From: Prochlorococcus sp. AG-363-O15
GTDB taxonomy: Bacteria; Cyanobacteriota; Cyanobacteriia; PCC-6307; Cyanobiaceae
Direction of reading: 5' to 3'
Assembly: GCA_003278255.1 (NCBI GenBank)
Contig: QCFZ01000002.1
Coordinates: forward strand, 62,001-126,000
DNA length: 64,000 nt
The notes under the pieces were generated by a model that ran no database searches, was not told the DNA's origin, and was given only the letters and a program-made list of their open reading frames with translations. Below are positions 27,980 to 36,963 of this stretch, piece by piece. The stretch's first letter is position 1; the number at the start of each line of letters is the position of its first letter. The translations under genes and the position numbers were made by a program.

Positions 27980-28888
27980 ATGGGATTTCAAGTTCTTTTA
28001 GTAACTGGGACACATGGGAACGAAATTAATGGTCCTTGGTTTTTTCAACAATGGGACAAGAACCCTGAATTGATAAATAATTATGGGATCAAATTTTTTA
28101 AAGTAATAGGTAATCCTGATGCTCTTCAAGTAGGTTTGAGATATTTGGATAAAGATTTAAATCGTAGTTTTTCTTCGGATCTGATTTGTTCTGATGATAT
28201 TAAAGAAAAAGAAGTTATTCGTGCACGAGAACTTTTAAATGAATATGGAGAGAAAGGTATGCATCCATGTGAAATAGTAATTGACATACATAGTACTACT
28301 GCTGCAATGGGTTCGAGTCTTGTTGTTTATGGACGAAGACCTGCTGATTTAGCTTTAGCAGCTTTAATTCAATCTCATCTTGGTCTTCCTATTTATTTGC
28401 ATGAAGGAGACCCAATTCAAAAAGGTTTTTTAGTTGAGTCATGGCCTTGTGGTTTTGTTATTGAGATTGGCCCTGCTCCTCAAACTTTGTTGCAGGCCAA
28501 AACTGTTCTTCAGACTCAACTTGCCTTAGAAGTTTGCTTACAGAAAATCTCGCAAGCTTCTTTGAGAAAGGCGGTATACCCAAATCATCTAGTTGTACAT
28601 ATTCATCAAGAAAGTATTGATTACCCTAGAGATCTTAATGGAAATATTGATGCTTATTTGCATGACGAATGTCAAGGCCAGGACTGGAAACCTTTAGAGA
28701 AAGGTTCACCATTGTTTCAATTTCCCAATGGGGAAGTTGTTAGATATGAAGGTGATAATTCACTTGTACCAGTTTTTATAAATGAGGCAGCTTATCAAGA
28801 GAAAAATATAGCCATGAGTCTTACAAAGAAAGAGGTCTGGCCTTTTCTAGATGAATGGAAGATGGCTTTTGAGGAAATTATTAATTAG
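27980..28888 (+). CDS. Aspartoacylase-family zinc hydrolase
   Basis: 302 residues in the AstE/AspA carboxypeptidase-like family. Zinc ligands appear in TGTHGNEINGPW (H and E) and VIDIHSTTA (H). The arginine pair lies in GNPDAL...DKDLNRSF, and the catalytic Glu in VIEIGPAPQ. The family hydrolyses N-acyl amino acids such as N-acetylaspartate, but the substrate in cyanobacteria is not settled. I chose ATG 27980; an upstream TTG would add six residues. Ends 4 bp into the convergent lipoprotein gene. Confidence 0.88.
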   Translation: MGFQVLLVTGTHGNEINGPWFFQQWDKNPELINNYGIKFFKVIGNPDALQVGLRYLDKDLNRSFSSDLICSDDIKEKEVIRARELLNEYGEKGMHPCEIVIDIHSTTAAMGSSLVVYGRRPADLALAALIQSHLGLPIYLHEGDPIQKGFLVESWPCGFVIEIGPAPQTLLQAKTVLQTQLALEVCLQKISQASLRKAVYPNHLVVHIHQESIDYPRDLNGNIDAYLHDECQGQDWKPLEKGSPLFQFPNGEVVRYEGDNSLVPVFINEAAYQEKNIAMSLTKKEVWPFLDEWKMAFEEIIN

Positions 28889-29241
28889 CCACAAGCCCAT
28901 ATTGATTGCTCTTTTGTGCAAGGCAGGTCGCTATTGCTTCCATCTGCCCAATATATTCTTAGACGATCATCTCTAGTTCCAAGTCGAAAGGTCAATGACT
29001 TGATGCGACCTGCTGGAGTTTTTATGCCTCTTGTTGGAATTGGATCCGATCTTTTGCTTAATTCACGTTCTATTTTTTCTAAACGTATTTCTATTTGTTG
29101 GATTGCTTTGTTAGAAGTTAAAACAGGTTGATTTATTGTTTTTGGTTTTACTTGACAACCTTGTATTCCAATAAGTCCTGCCCCAATAAAGAATGGCAAC
29201 AGAATTAATGTTCTTGTTTTACTTTGAGACGAGTTTTTCAC
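28885..29241 (-). CDS. Putative lipoprotein, hypothetical
   Basis: Unrecognised. From GTG 29241 it has a basic N-terminus, a hydrophobic run (LILLPFFIGAGLIG) and GIQGC, a plausible though weak lipobox with the cysteine near residue 29. The mature part has a coiled-coil-like stretch (KAIQQIEIRLEKIERELSKR) and a C-terminal Cys pair. A TTG at 29286 would give 133 residues but a 43-residue pre-cysteine segment, too long for a normal lipoprotein signal, and it would overlap the upstream small ORF. The 3' end overlaps the aspartoacylase stop. Confidence 0.6.
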   Translation of the reverse strand: MKNSSQSKTRTLILLPFFIGAGLIGIQGCQVKPKTINQPVLTSNKAIQQIEIRLEKIERELSKRSDPIPTRGIKTPAGRIKSLTFRLGTRDDRLRIYWADGSNSDLPCTKEQSIWACG

Positions 29242-29255
29242 CAGACTTGCTTTAT

Positions 29256-29396
29256 TCAGCTGGAAGGTAGCAGTCTTTCGCTCCAATAGACGACAGCACC
29301 TTTGGCTTCTAGTTCATTTCGTCTATGTCTTGCCATTTTAAAAGGAACAGTTTCCTCGATATGACGACCTTCAATGAGCCAGCGAATTAATACCAA
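29256..29396 (-). CDS. Possible small protein, 46 residues, TTG start
   Basis: An open frame with protein-like composition: LIRWLIEGRHIEETVPFKMARHRR, then NELEAKGAVVYWSERLL. AAAGG lies a few bases before the TTG at 29396. It ends 15 bases before the GTG chosen for the lipoprotein gene, an operon-like arrangement. Basic and amphipathic, no membrane helix. I do not recognise the family. The case rests on composition and spacing only, so it could be chance. Confidence 0.45.
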   Translation of the reverse strand: MVLIRWLIEGRHIEETVPFKMARHRRNELEAKGAVVYWSERLLPSS

Positions 29397-29521
29397 TTGC
29401 CTTTCTCATGATCTGACTATCAAATCTTAAATCTTTCTATGCATTTCCTGTGGACCCTTATTCTTAAGTCCGCTCTTCGCAATATTTCCACATATTTAGA
29501 GATATTGCGTTACCTTCTTTC

Positions 29522-29564
29522 GGGCAGGTAATCCCTGTCCTTATTTAATTGCCCTTTCGAGGGC
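29522..29564 (+). promoter_or_regulatory. Two hairpins in the psbA leader
   Basis: Stem 1 (29522-29528 with 29534-29540, one G-U pair) and stem 2 (GCCCT-TTCG-AGGGC, 29551-29564) lie directly before psbA, the second 15 bases from the ATG. Stem 2 has a very stable UUCG tetraloop and is followed by TCTTTT. A role in psbA mRNA stability, translation or attenuation is likely but inferred. I could not fix the promoter. Confidence 0.55.
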
Positions 29565-29579
29565 TCTTTTAACGTTCTT

Positions 29580-30662
29580 ATGACCAGCATCCAACAGCAG
29601 CGCTCTGCGCTGCTAAAAGGTTGGCCGCAGTTCTGTGAATGGGTCACATCTACCAATAACCGCATTTATGTCGGTTGGTTCGGTGTTTTGATGATCCCTT
29701 GCCTTCTTGCGGCAACTATTTGCTTCATCATTGCTTTTATTGCGGCTCCACCCGTTGACATAGACGGTATTCGTGAGCCTGTTGCTGGATCCTTCATCTA
29801 TGGCAACAACATCATTTCTGGTGCTGTTGTTCCTTCCAGTAACGCTATCGGTCTTCACTTCTATCCCATCTGGGAAGCTGCGACCCTTGATGAGTGGCTT
29901 TATAACGGCGGTCCATACCAGCTCGTTTGTTTCCACTTCTTGATTGGTATTTGCGGTTGGATGGGACGTCAGTGGGAGCTTTCATACCGTTTAGGTATGC
30001 GTCCTTGGATCTGTGTTGCTTACTCAGCTCCTGTTTCTGCTGCTTTCGCTGTTTTCCTTGTCTACCCCTTTGGACAGGGATCCTTCTCCGATGGTATGCC
30101 TCTCGGAATCTCTGGAACCTTCAACTTTATGTTCGTGTTCCAGGCTGAGCACAACATTTTGATGCACCCATTCCATATGTTTGGTGTAGCAGGAATGTTT
30201 GGCGGCAGCTTGTTCTCCGCTATGCATGGCTCATTGGTGACCTCATCACTTATTCGTGAGACCACCGAGAATGAGTCACAGAACTATGGCTACAAGTTTG
30301 GCCAAGAGGAAGAGACCTACAACATCGTGGCTGCTCACGGTTATTTTGGTCGCCTTATCTTCCAATACGCCAGCTTTAACAACAGCCGCAGTCTTCACTT
30401 CTTCCTAGCAATCTTCCCAGTTGTTTGTGTTTGGTTGACTTCCATGGGTATTTGCACCATGGCTTTCAACCTCAATGGATTCAACTTCAACCAGTCAATT
30501 ATTGATGCACAGGGCAAGGTTGTTCCAACTTGGGGTGATGTACTTAACCGTGCAAACCTCGGGATGGAAGTAATGCATGAGCGTAATGCTCACAACTTCC
30601 CTCTTGACCTTGCTGCAGCTGAGTCCACTCCAGTGGCTTTAGTTGCTCCAGCAATTGGTTGA
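29580..30662 (+). CDS. psbA: Photosystem II D1 protein
   Basis: Reaction-centre subunit carrying the redox-active tyrosine, Mn-cluster ligands and the QB site. The 360 residues are the complete form: five membrane helices, the QB/herbicide loop with [28 protein letters not shown], and the C-terminal processing region [25 protein letters not shown]. Cleavage after DLA leaves a short tail. Codon use is more GC-rich than that of its neighbours, as expected for a very highly expressed gene. It is followed by a strong terminator; the leader holds two hairpins. Confidence 0.99.
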   Translation: MTSIQQQRSALLKGWPQFCEWVTSTNNRIYVGWFGVLMIPCLLAATICFIIAFIAAPPVDIDGIREPVAGSFIYGNNIISGAVVPSSNAIGLHFYPIWEAATLDEWLYNGGPYQLVCFHFLIGICGWMGRQWELSYRLGMRPWICVAYSAPVSAAFAVFLVYPFGQGSFSDGMPLGISGTFNFMFVFQAEHNILMHPFHMFGVAGMFGGSLFSAMHGSLVTSSLIRETTENESQNYGYKFGQEEETYNIVAAHGYFGRLIFQYASFNNSRSLHFFLAIFPVVCVWLTSMGICTMAFNLNGFNFNQSIIDAQGKVVPTWGDVLNRANLGMEVMHERNAHNFPLDLAAAESTPVALVAPAIG

Positions 30663-30685
30663 GCTTAAAATTGAAGTTCAATTAC

Positions 30686-30712
30686 AAGCCCCCTCTTTTG
30701 AGGGGGCTTTTT
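30686..30712 (+). terminator. psbA terminator
   Basis: AAGCCCCCTC pairs perfectly with 30700-30709 around TTTT and is followed by a T run. It lies 24 bases after the psbA stop. Confidence 0.92.
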
Positions 30713-30813
30713 ATTTGGTTTCTGTCTTGAAGAAAAAACTTGCCTTGATTTTTAAACATTAAAGCTTTCGTATTGCCTTTGATTAATTACTCTTTAATTA
30801 GAATGAGTTTTGC

Positions 30814-31903
30814 ATGGGAAGCAGTTTTGGCGACCTATTCCGAATCAGCACATTTGGGGAGTCCCATGGGGGGGGGCGTTGGAGTCATTTTGGAAGGTTG
30901 TCCTCCTAGATTGGAAATTGATGTTGAAAAAATTCAGGCAGACCTAGATAGACGCAAACCAGGACAAAGCAAAATCACCACTCCTAGAAAAGAATCTGAT
31001 CAGGTAGAGATTCTTAGTGGGTTGTTTGACAACATCACGTTGGGGACTCCTATAGCAATGCTTGTTCGTAACAAGGATCAGCGACCTGCTGATTACAAAG
31101 AGTTGAAAAAAGTATTTAGGCCTTCACATGCTGATGCCACTTACCAAGCTAAATATGGGATTCAAGCACCAACTGGTGGAGGGAGAGCTTCAGCTAGAGA
31201 GACTATTGGTCGTGTTGCGGCAGGTGCAATTGCTAAGCAGCTGCTTTTTAGAGCTAATCAAACAGAAGTACTCGCTTGGGTTAAACGTATTCACAATATT
31301 GAGGCTGAAATTAATCCTGATTTGGTCACATTGAATGATGTGGAATCAAATGTTGTTCGTTGTCCTAATAGAACGATGGCGAATTTGATGATTGAAAGAA
31401 TTAAAGAAATTAGCCAGGAAGGTGATTCTTGTGGTGGAATTATTGAGTGCATTGTTCGTAATCCATCTATTGGGTTAGGAATGCCAGTTTTTGACAAGTT
31501 GGAAGCAGATCTTGCTAAAGCTGTTATGTCATTACCTGCAACCAAAGGATTTGAAATTGGATCTGGCTTTAGTGGCACTCTTCTTAAAGGAAGTGAACAT
31601 AATGATGCTTTTTTACCTTCTGAAAAAGGTCAATTAAAAACAGCCACCAATAATTCTGGTGGGATACAAGGAGGGATCAGTAATGGGGAAGACATTTTAA
31701 TTAGAGTCGCCTTTAAACCTACTGCCACTATTCGCAAAGACCAACAAACAGTTGATCATGAAGGAAGACGGACAACTCTAGTTGGAAAAGGACGTCATGA
31801 CCCTTGTGTTTTACCTAGAGCAGTTCCTATGGTTGAAGCTATGGTTGCAATTGTTTTAGCTGATCATTTGCTTCTTCAGCAAGGACAATGTGGTCTTTGG
31901 TGA
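30814..31903 (+). CDS. aroC: Chorismate synthase with an apparent frameshift in a G9 run
   Basis: Makes chorismate from EPSP using reduced FMN, the last step of the shikimate pathway. From ATG 30814 the frame reads [21 protein letters not shown], the standard N-terminus, but it meets nine G's at 30868-30876 and then reads RW. The rest of the protein ([65 protein letters not shown]) lies one base out of frame. With eight G's, one frame of 362 residues results, the family's normal length. A frame from about 30773 crosses the join but has a meaningless N-terminus lacking the GESHG motif. Possible causes: sequencing error, real mutation or programmed slippage at the G run. Confidence 0.9.
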
Positions 31904-32045
31904 TTCAAGATTACAATCAGCCAGAGTCAAAGTATCTTTGGCTCTGGCTATTAATTATTTGTTGAGAGAGTTAAGTGGACTATTGGATTGGAAGTTGATA
32001 TAGATGAATCTGTGGAAATTTGTTTTTGACAATATTTAACCTGAT

Positions 32046-32552
32046 TTATTTTGATTGCATTTGTGTTAAAGGTTTTTTAGTAATAACCTTTAGATGGGAG
32101 CTCCCTTTATTTAAATTCTTATTAATCGGAGATTTGTTTAATGATGTTTTTGTTGATGAGGTTTTGTGTTTTGATGATGAATTTTTAGTGGAATTATGTT
32201 TTGTGGCTTTTCTTTTGACTGTTGTCGTAGTTGAGTGTTTTGTTTTGTATGAGGTTCCTTTGGAATTTCTTGTGCGATAACTAAGAATTATTGCCCATTC
32301 TTCATTAGATAGTGCAGAAGGTTTGGCTCCATAATTATTGGTAAGTTTGGCTGCTTTTTCAATGTCTTTAATCAGATTGCTCCAAGAGGTTGCATAACGC
32401 TTGTCTGATTGTGACTTAGCACCACTTTCTACTAAGGTTTCTACGACACCTGACGCAGTGATTTTTTTCCTTCGACGATTAAAGATTTCTTTTTGCAATT
32501 GAGCTATCAATGCATCGGCTTTTGCACTGAGTTTGATGGTTAGTTGAGACAT
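32046..32552 (-). CDS. Ribbon-helix-helix-like protein with a Lys/Ser/Thr-rich histone-like tail
   Basis: 168 residues, function unknown. Residues 1-50 (SQLTIKLSAKADALIAQLQ, then RRRKKITASGVVETLVESG) resemble a ribbon-helix-helix DNA-binding unit: a short strand followed by two helices. Residues 50-95 form a further small domain with Trp (SWSNLIKDIEKAA, NEEWAIILSYRTR). From about 96 the protein is almost only Lys, Ser, Thr, Asn and His, like histone H1 or AlgP-type tails. I infer a nucleoid- or RNA-binding protein. It stands alone between aroC and ftsH. Confidence 0.75.
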   Translation of the reverse strand: MSQLTIKLSAKADALIAQLQKEIFNRRRKKITASGVVETLVESGAKSQSDKRYATSWSNLIKDIEKAAKLTNNYGAKPSALSNEEWAIILSYRTRNSKGTSYKTKHSTTTTVKRKATKHNSTKNSSSKHKTSSTKTSLNKSPINKNLNKGSSHLKVITKKPLTQMQSK

Positions 32553-32716
32553 GCTAAAAACATACTCCTATCTCATATTTAGCATCTGAACGTCATTTAA
32601 TCAAAAGTAGAGGTCTTGATGTTGACTTCTACTGATTCTTGGGATTGCATAATTAGGCTTTTCTTTTTTCGAAGAAGAGCCTAGGAAGGTTCATGATTCA
32701 CTAGTTTATATTTGAA

Positions 32717-34564
32717 TTAAACGTATTCAGCAACACGTACATCGCGTAGGACTAGTAATTCATGTAACTCTTCTGAGTCTACGGTTTCTTTATCAACAAG
32801 CATTTCCGCTAATTCGTCTAAGACTGATCGATTTTTTTGAAGAACTTTCGTTGCACGTTGATATGCGCTACTTACTAAATCAGAAACTTCTGCATCAATT
32901 GTTGCAGCAGTATCTTCTGAGAAATCTCGCTCAGCAGCTATATCGCGGCCTAGAAACATCCCTCCTTGGGAACGACCTAATGCAACTGGTCCAAGTTTGT
33001 CACTCATTCCAAAGCGTGTAACCATTTGACGAGCCACTTGAGCGACTTGTTTTAAATCATTAGATGCTCCAGTAGTTACTTCGTCTTCTCCATAAACAAT
33101 TTCTTCAGCTACGCGACCGCCAAGTGCTACAGCCATTTGGTTTTGTAGATATGCACGAGAATAAAGACCTGATTCCATTCTCTCTTCACTAGGGGTGAAA
33201 AAAGTCAGGCCTCCAGCTTGTCCTCTAGGGATAATAGAAATTTTTTGAACTGGATCGTAGTCGGGCATAAGTGCTCCTACAAGAGCATGACCTGCTTCGT
33301 GATAGGCAACTAATCTTTTGCGTTTTTCACTGATTACTCGATCTTTTTTTTCTGGACCTGCCATAACTCTTTCAATTGCATCTCCAATTTCGTCATTGCT
33401 TACTTCAGTGAGCTCTCGTCTTGCTGCAAGAATTGCAGCTTCATTGAGCAAGTTGGCTAAATCTGCGCCTGTAAATCCAGGGGTGCGTCTAGCGACTTTG
33501 TCTAGATCAACCCCCTTAGCAATAGTTTTGTCTCTAGCATGCACTTTTAGGATTTGTAGCCTTCCTGAATAATCAGGTCGATCAACTACAACTTGACGAT
33601 CAAATCGCCCTGGGCGTAATAGAGCTGCATCCAGTACATCAGGTCTATTTGTTGCTGCAACAATGATTATTCCTGTGTTTCCTTCAAAACCATCCATCTC
33701 AGTGAGAAGTTGATTGAGAGTTTGCTCTCTTTCGTCATTGCCTCCACCTAGACCGGCACCACGCTGTCTACCAACTGCGTCAATTTCATCAATAAAAACT
33801 ATGCATGGGGCGTTCTTTTTTGCTTGCTCAAAAAGATCTCTGACTCTGCTTGCTCCTACACCTACAAACATTTCAACAAATTCTGATCCAGAGATTGAAA
33901 AGAAAGGTACATCTGCTTCTCCAGCAACTGCTTTCGCTAGAAGAGTTTTCCCTGTACCAGGAGGACCAACCAAAAGAACGCCTTTGGGGATTTTTGCTCC
34001 AACAGCAGTAAATCGATCTGGGCTTTTTAAAAAATCAACAACTTCAGTTAATTCAAGTTTTGCTCCTTCTATTCCTGCAACGTCTCCAAATGTCACTTGA
34101 GTAGAGGGTTCCATTTGCAATCTGGCTTTACTCTTCCCAAAATTCATTGCTGTATTTCCGCCTCCACTTCCTTGAGCTCTTCTAAATAGAAAGAAGAGAC
34201 CTCCTAAAAGCAAAATCGGGAATATGAGACTGCTAGCAGCTTGTTGCCATGGACTGGCTTGGCGCGTTGGTTGGACTGCAATATCTACATTGTTATCAGT
34301 GAGAAGTTTCAGTAAATCCTTGTCAGGAGCTAGGTTTACGGCTGCCCGTCGACCGTCATTTTCAACGACCTGTGCTGTTCCATTATCAGGAGAGAGCAGT
34401 ACACGACTTATTTGTCTTTCCTGAACTGATTCAATGAAATCGCTATAACGAAGTGTCCTGTTGGTATTTGCAGGATCTGGTCTGTCAAAGAAAGCGGTGC
34501 CAACAACAATGACAACTATCACTATGAGCACGTAGAGCCCAACGTTGCGCCAGCGTTTGTTCAA
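32717..34564 (-). CDS. ftsH: ATP-dependent membrane metalloprotease FtsH
   Basis: Degrades damaged membrane proteins; in cyanobacteria FtsH complexes remove photodamaged D1. 615 residues: two N-terminal membrane helices ([19 protein letters not shown] and [16 protein letters not shown]) flank a periplasmic/lumenal domain. The AAA module has [13 protein letters not shown] near 197, [15 protein letters not shown] and the SRH with RPGRFDRQV. The zinc site HEAGHAL is near 420, with the third ligand in TTGASNDL. Starts with TTG at 34564 (LNKRWRN); the family start MNKRWRN supports it. Follows sat by 45 bp. Confidence 0.96.
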   Translation of the reverse strand: MNKRWRNVGLYVLIVIVVIVVGTAFFDRPDPANTNRTLRYSDFIESVQERQISRVLLSPDNGTAQVVENDGRRAAVNLAPDKDLLKLLTDNNVDIAVQPTRQASPWQQAASSLIFPILLLGGLFFLFRRAQGSGGGNTAMNFGKSKARLQMEPSTQVTFGDVAGIEGAKLELTEVVDFLKSPDRFTAVGAKIPKGVLLVGPPGTGKTLLAKAVAGEADVPFFSISGSEFVEMFVGVGASRVRDLFEQAKKNAPCIVFIDEIDAVGRQRGAGLGGGNDEREQTLNQLLTEMDGFEGNTGIIIVAATNRPDVLDAALLRPGRFDRQVVVDRPDYSGRLQILKVHARDKTIAKGVDLDKVARRTPGFTGADLANLLNEAAILAARRELTEVSNDEIGDAIERVMAGPEKKDRVISEKRKRLVAYHEAGHALVGALMPDYDPVQKISIIPRGQAGGLTFFTPSEERMESGLYSRAYLQNQMAVALGGRVAEEIVYGEDEVTTGASNDLKQVAQVARQMVTRFGMSDKLGPVALGRSQGGMFLGRDIAAERDFSEDTAATIDAEVSDLVSSAYQRATKVLQKNRSVLDELAEMLVDKETVDSEELHELLVLRDVRVAEYV

Positions 34565-34609
34565 GGGGTTTTTACCTCAGATGAAGGAATGTTAATAGGA
34601 TTACTCCAC

Positions 34610-35782
34610 TTAGGTGGATCGAAGTACTTCAACCACGCTATGGAATGCAAACCATTCTGGAATTTCCTCTCCATTACGTAGCATTTTGCGGAATTGAGTC
34701 CCACTAAGTTTTTTTATATGTAGACCACGCGTTTCTGCATGCTCAGCGGTTACGTAACCTTCTTCTTCTGTGTAGACAAGGTTTAGAGAAGGAACTGTTT
34801 CCATTGATAATTCTGGAGCACATTCTCTTGCGAAATCTTGTGCTTGATAGGGACCGTAGAAATCTTCACCAGACAAGCTTGATTTACAACCAGCCATATC
34901 TCGGCCAATTATGAAATGAGTGCATCCGTAGTTTCTGCGGATAATCATGTGTTGCAAGGCTTCTCTTGGACCTGCCATATGCATTGCATATGGCAAATAT
35001 GCCCAAAATATGCGGGGATTATTTACCTCAGCCGCTAATCGTTCGTAGGTTTGAAAGCGTATTTCCCCAGGGATGTCATCTTGTTGTGTTGGTCCGCATG
35101 TTGGATGGACTAGCACAACTGCTTTTTCGCTGACGTTGCTTGCGTGTAGAGCTCTAGTGAAGAGTTCGTAATGCGCACGATGAATAGGATTACGGCATTG
35201 AAAAGCAACAACATCTTCTCCATTTGGGAGTTGTGCTCTTACTTCAGCGGGAGTCTTACAAGGGAAAACTCGTTTAGGTAGTTCCAGTCCTGAAATTTTG
35301 CCACCTAAATAAAAGCGTTTGCGTTCGGTAGCAATCATTTTGACGGCAGGGTGCTCTAAAGAAGTTGTTCCATAGCAGCCTTTAGCTTCAATGACTTTGT
35401 CAGGCTCCCATTTCTCCTCTACTTCAAGTACCGCAAGATTTTGGCCCTTATAAGTCAATAAAACTTTGTCCCCAGTTTGAATATCTTCTTCGTCCGTATC
35501 CATAACGATTGGCAGTCCAAATAAATATCCTGAACTAGTGCGATTATTAGCCACTACAGATTGGTAATCTTCTTTTTTCATAAACCCTTTTTCAGGGGAG
35601 AATCCACCAATTATCAAGAGCTCTATATCGCAAGCATTTCTGTCTGAGCATTCCAATTTTTTAGTAGCACTTGCTTTAACTGATTCACGTTGATTTGCGG
35701 GAACCATTAAATCGACCAAAGTGCCTCCACAAGGAGCTATTACTCCAGAATGACTTTTTGTAGAGGACTGGCTTGTGGTCAT
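34610..35782 (-). CDS. sat: Sulfate adenylyltransferase (ATP sulfurylase)
   Basis: Activates sulfate to APS, the first step of assimilatory sulfate reduction. 390 residues, homo-oligomeric Sat type. The nucleotide-site motif is FQCRNPIHRAHYELF, with FIIGRDMAGCKSS and the C-terminal LSGTQFRKMLRNGEEIPEWF. There is no APS-kinase fusion. Upstream of ftsH on the same strand and cut off from psbO by the 35864-35897 terminator. Confidence 0.97.
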   Translation of the reverse strand: MTTSQSSTKSHSGVIAPCGGTLVDLMVPANQRESVKASATKKLECSDRNACDIELLIIGGFSPEKGFMKKEDYQSVVANNRTSSGYLFGLPIVMDTDEEDIQTGDKVLLTYKGQNLAVLEVEEKWEPDKVIEAKGCYGTTSLEHPAVKMIATERKRFYLGGKISGLELPKRVFPCKTPAEVRAQLPNGEDVVAFQCRNPIHRAHYELFTRALHASNVSEKAVVLVHPTCGPTQQDDIPGEIRFQTYERLAAEVNNPRIFWAYLPYAMHMAGPREALQHMIIRRNYGCTHFIIGRDMAGCKSSLSGEDFYGPYQAQDFARECAPELSMETVPSLNLVYTEEEGYVTAEHAETRGLHIKKLSGTQFRKMLRNGEEIPEWFAFHSVVEVLRST

Positions 35783-35863
35783 GAGGAGTCAAAAGATGTC
35801 GGGAGATTCTCCCAGATCGGTCGGCCTAAAAAAATTTGCTGTGACCAGTCAATAAAACTTCCC

Positions 35864-35897
35864 ATAAAAAAAGAGGGGAGTCCCCCTCTTTTTTTAT
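35864..35897 (-). terminator. Terminator of psbO (reads both ways)
   Basis: A 15-bp perfect stem: AAAAAAAGAGGGG and its complement around a 4-base loop, flanked by A/T runs. It lies 50 bases past the psbO stop on the minus strand and separates psbO from sat. Confidence 0.93.
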
Positions 35898-35946
35898 GCA
35901 GATTGGTCGCATTTAGAAATCTACGAGAAGTAGATTTCGTTTTGGA

Positions 35947-36747
35947 TCAACCTTTCCTTCCATAAAGAACACCTGAAATCTGCACATCGCGGGCTTGTTT
36001 GCCACCCATGTCTGTATCGGATGGCTGGAAAGCTACAAAGGTGCCAGAGAATTCATCAGTGTCGCTGTCAACACTGTCGATGGAAAGAGTGAGTTGTCCT
36101 TTGCCATCGATATATCTCTTGGTGTTTTCTGCTGTTAGCTCTTCATCATCACCACCTAGTGCTACTAGCCCCTGGGCATAATCAACACCGGTTGTAAGAG
36201 CACGACTTTTTGGATCAAGGAAGTTACTTGTCCTATAGCTAGGGGTTCGTGCTTCACCTTTGAATTCAGTGCCAACGCTGATAGAAGAACTGTTGGAATC
36301 TGCTACAAGCTCTTTGGCTGAGAAGACAAAAGGTACTTCCTCTCCACCAGGAGTAAGAACTGTGATCAGCTGAAAATCAATACCACCTTGTTGAGTGAAG
36401 GTTCCAGAGCTGGAAATGTCTCCATAAACCTGTTCAATTGTGGTGTTGTTCGATGGACTGATGATCTTTGAAGGAACAAATGCAGCTTGCTTGCGCTTTG
36501 TTCCCTCGACCTTCACCAACACCTCAGTGGGCTGCATGCAGATGTCGTTGAGGGTGTTGCCACTACTAATGCTTATGGATCCATTAGACCCAGCAGGGAT
36601 TGATGGGCAATCGTTTGCTTTTCCGGTATTCACTATGTCGGAAAATCTTGCATTACCTCTTTCGCCTGAGGCAGAGGCACTGCTAGGTGCAGCTACAAAA
36701 GTAAGACAGAAAGCCAGCACCAGGGCTAGCAAAGGACGAAATCGCAT
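35947..36747 (-). CDS. psbO: Photosystem II manganese-stabilising protein PsbO
   Basis: Extrinsic 33-kDa lumenal protein that stabilises the oxygen-evolving Mn cluster. From ATG 36747 it has a signal peptide (MRFRPLLALVLAFCLTFVAAPSSASAS, cleavage near ASA). The mature protein shows the usual cysteine pair (NDCPSI and NDICMQPTE) and the conserved region FTQQGGIDFQLITVLTPGGEEVPFVFSAKELVA, with GVDYAQGLVALGGDDEEL. An upstream in-frame ATG (36792) would add 15 residues before the signal peptide and is unlikely. 267 residues. Confidence 0.96.
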   Translation of the reverse strand: MRFRPLLALVLAFCLTFVAAPSSASASGERGNARFSDIVNTGKANDCPSIPAGSNGSISISSGNTLNDICMQPTEVLVKVEGTKRKQAAFVPSKIISPSNNTTIEQVYGDISSSGTFTQQGGIDFQLITVLTPGGEEVPFVFSAKELVADSNSSSISVGTEFKGEARTPSYRTSNFLDPKSRALTTGVDYAQGLVALGGDDEELTAENTKRYIDGKGQLTLSIDSVDSDTDEFSGTFVAFQPSDTDMGGKQARDVQISGVLYGRKG

Positions 36748-36963
36748 GGGAGGAAGCCGAAAGGCCAGATGACTGCGGTATAAACCGCCCAATTTTTCAG
36801 TTCGGATCTTACAGGGGGCAAATGGGCCTTATGGCTTGCCTTTTGCAGCTCTCAACAACCCGTCGCTTCTTGAAAGCAAAAAAATTACGCTCAAAACCTT
36901 CAGACCCCTTTATTTGCAGGGCTTTTCAGGGTTCCAGGTAAAGAATGTTAATAATCGGAATAA

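Noticed and set aside
29580-30662. Raised GC of psbA as a sign of phage transfer
   Set aside because: Highly expressed photosystem genes normally show this codon bias, and the flanks carry no phage genes.
30773-30867. N-terminal extension that would bypass the aroC frameshift
   Set aside because: The peptide in that frame does not resemble chorismate synthase and lacks GESHG, while the other frame encodes exactly the expected N-terminus.
32020-32280. Plus-strand frame opposite the Lys/Ser/Thr-rich tail
   Set aside because: It is a hydrophobic-looking mirror of the low-complexity tail and has no ribosome site or homologue.
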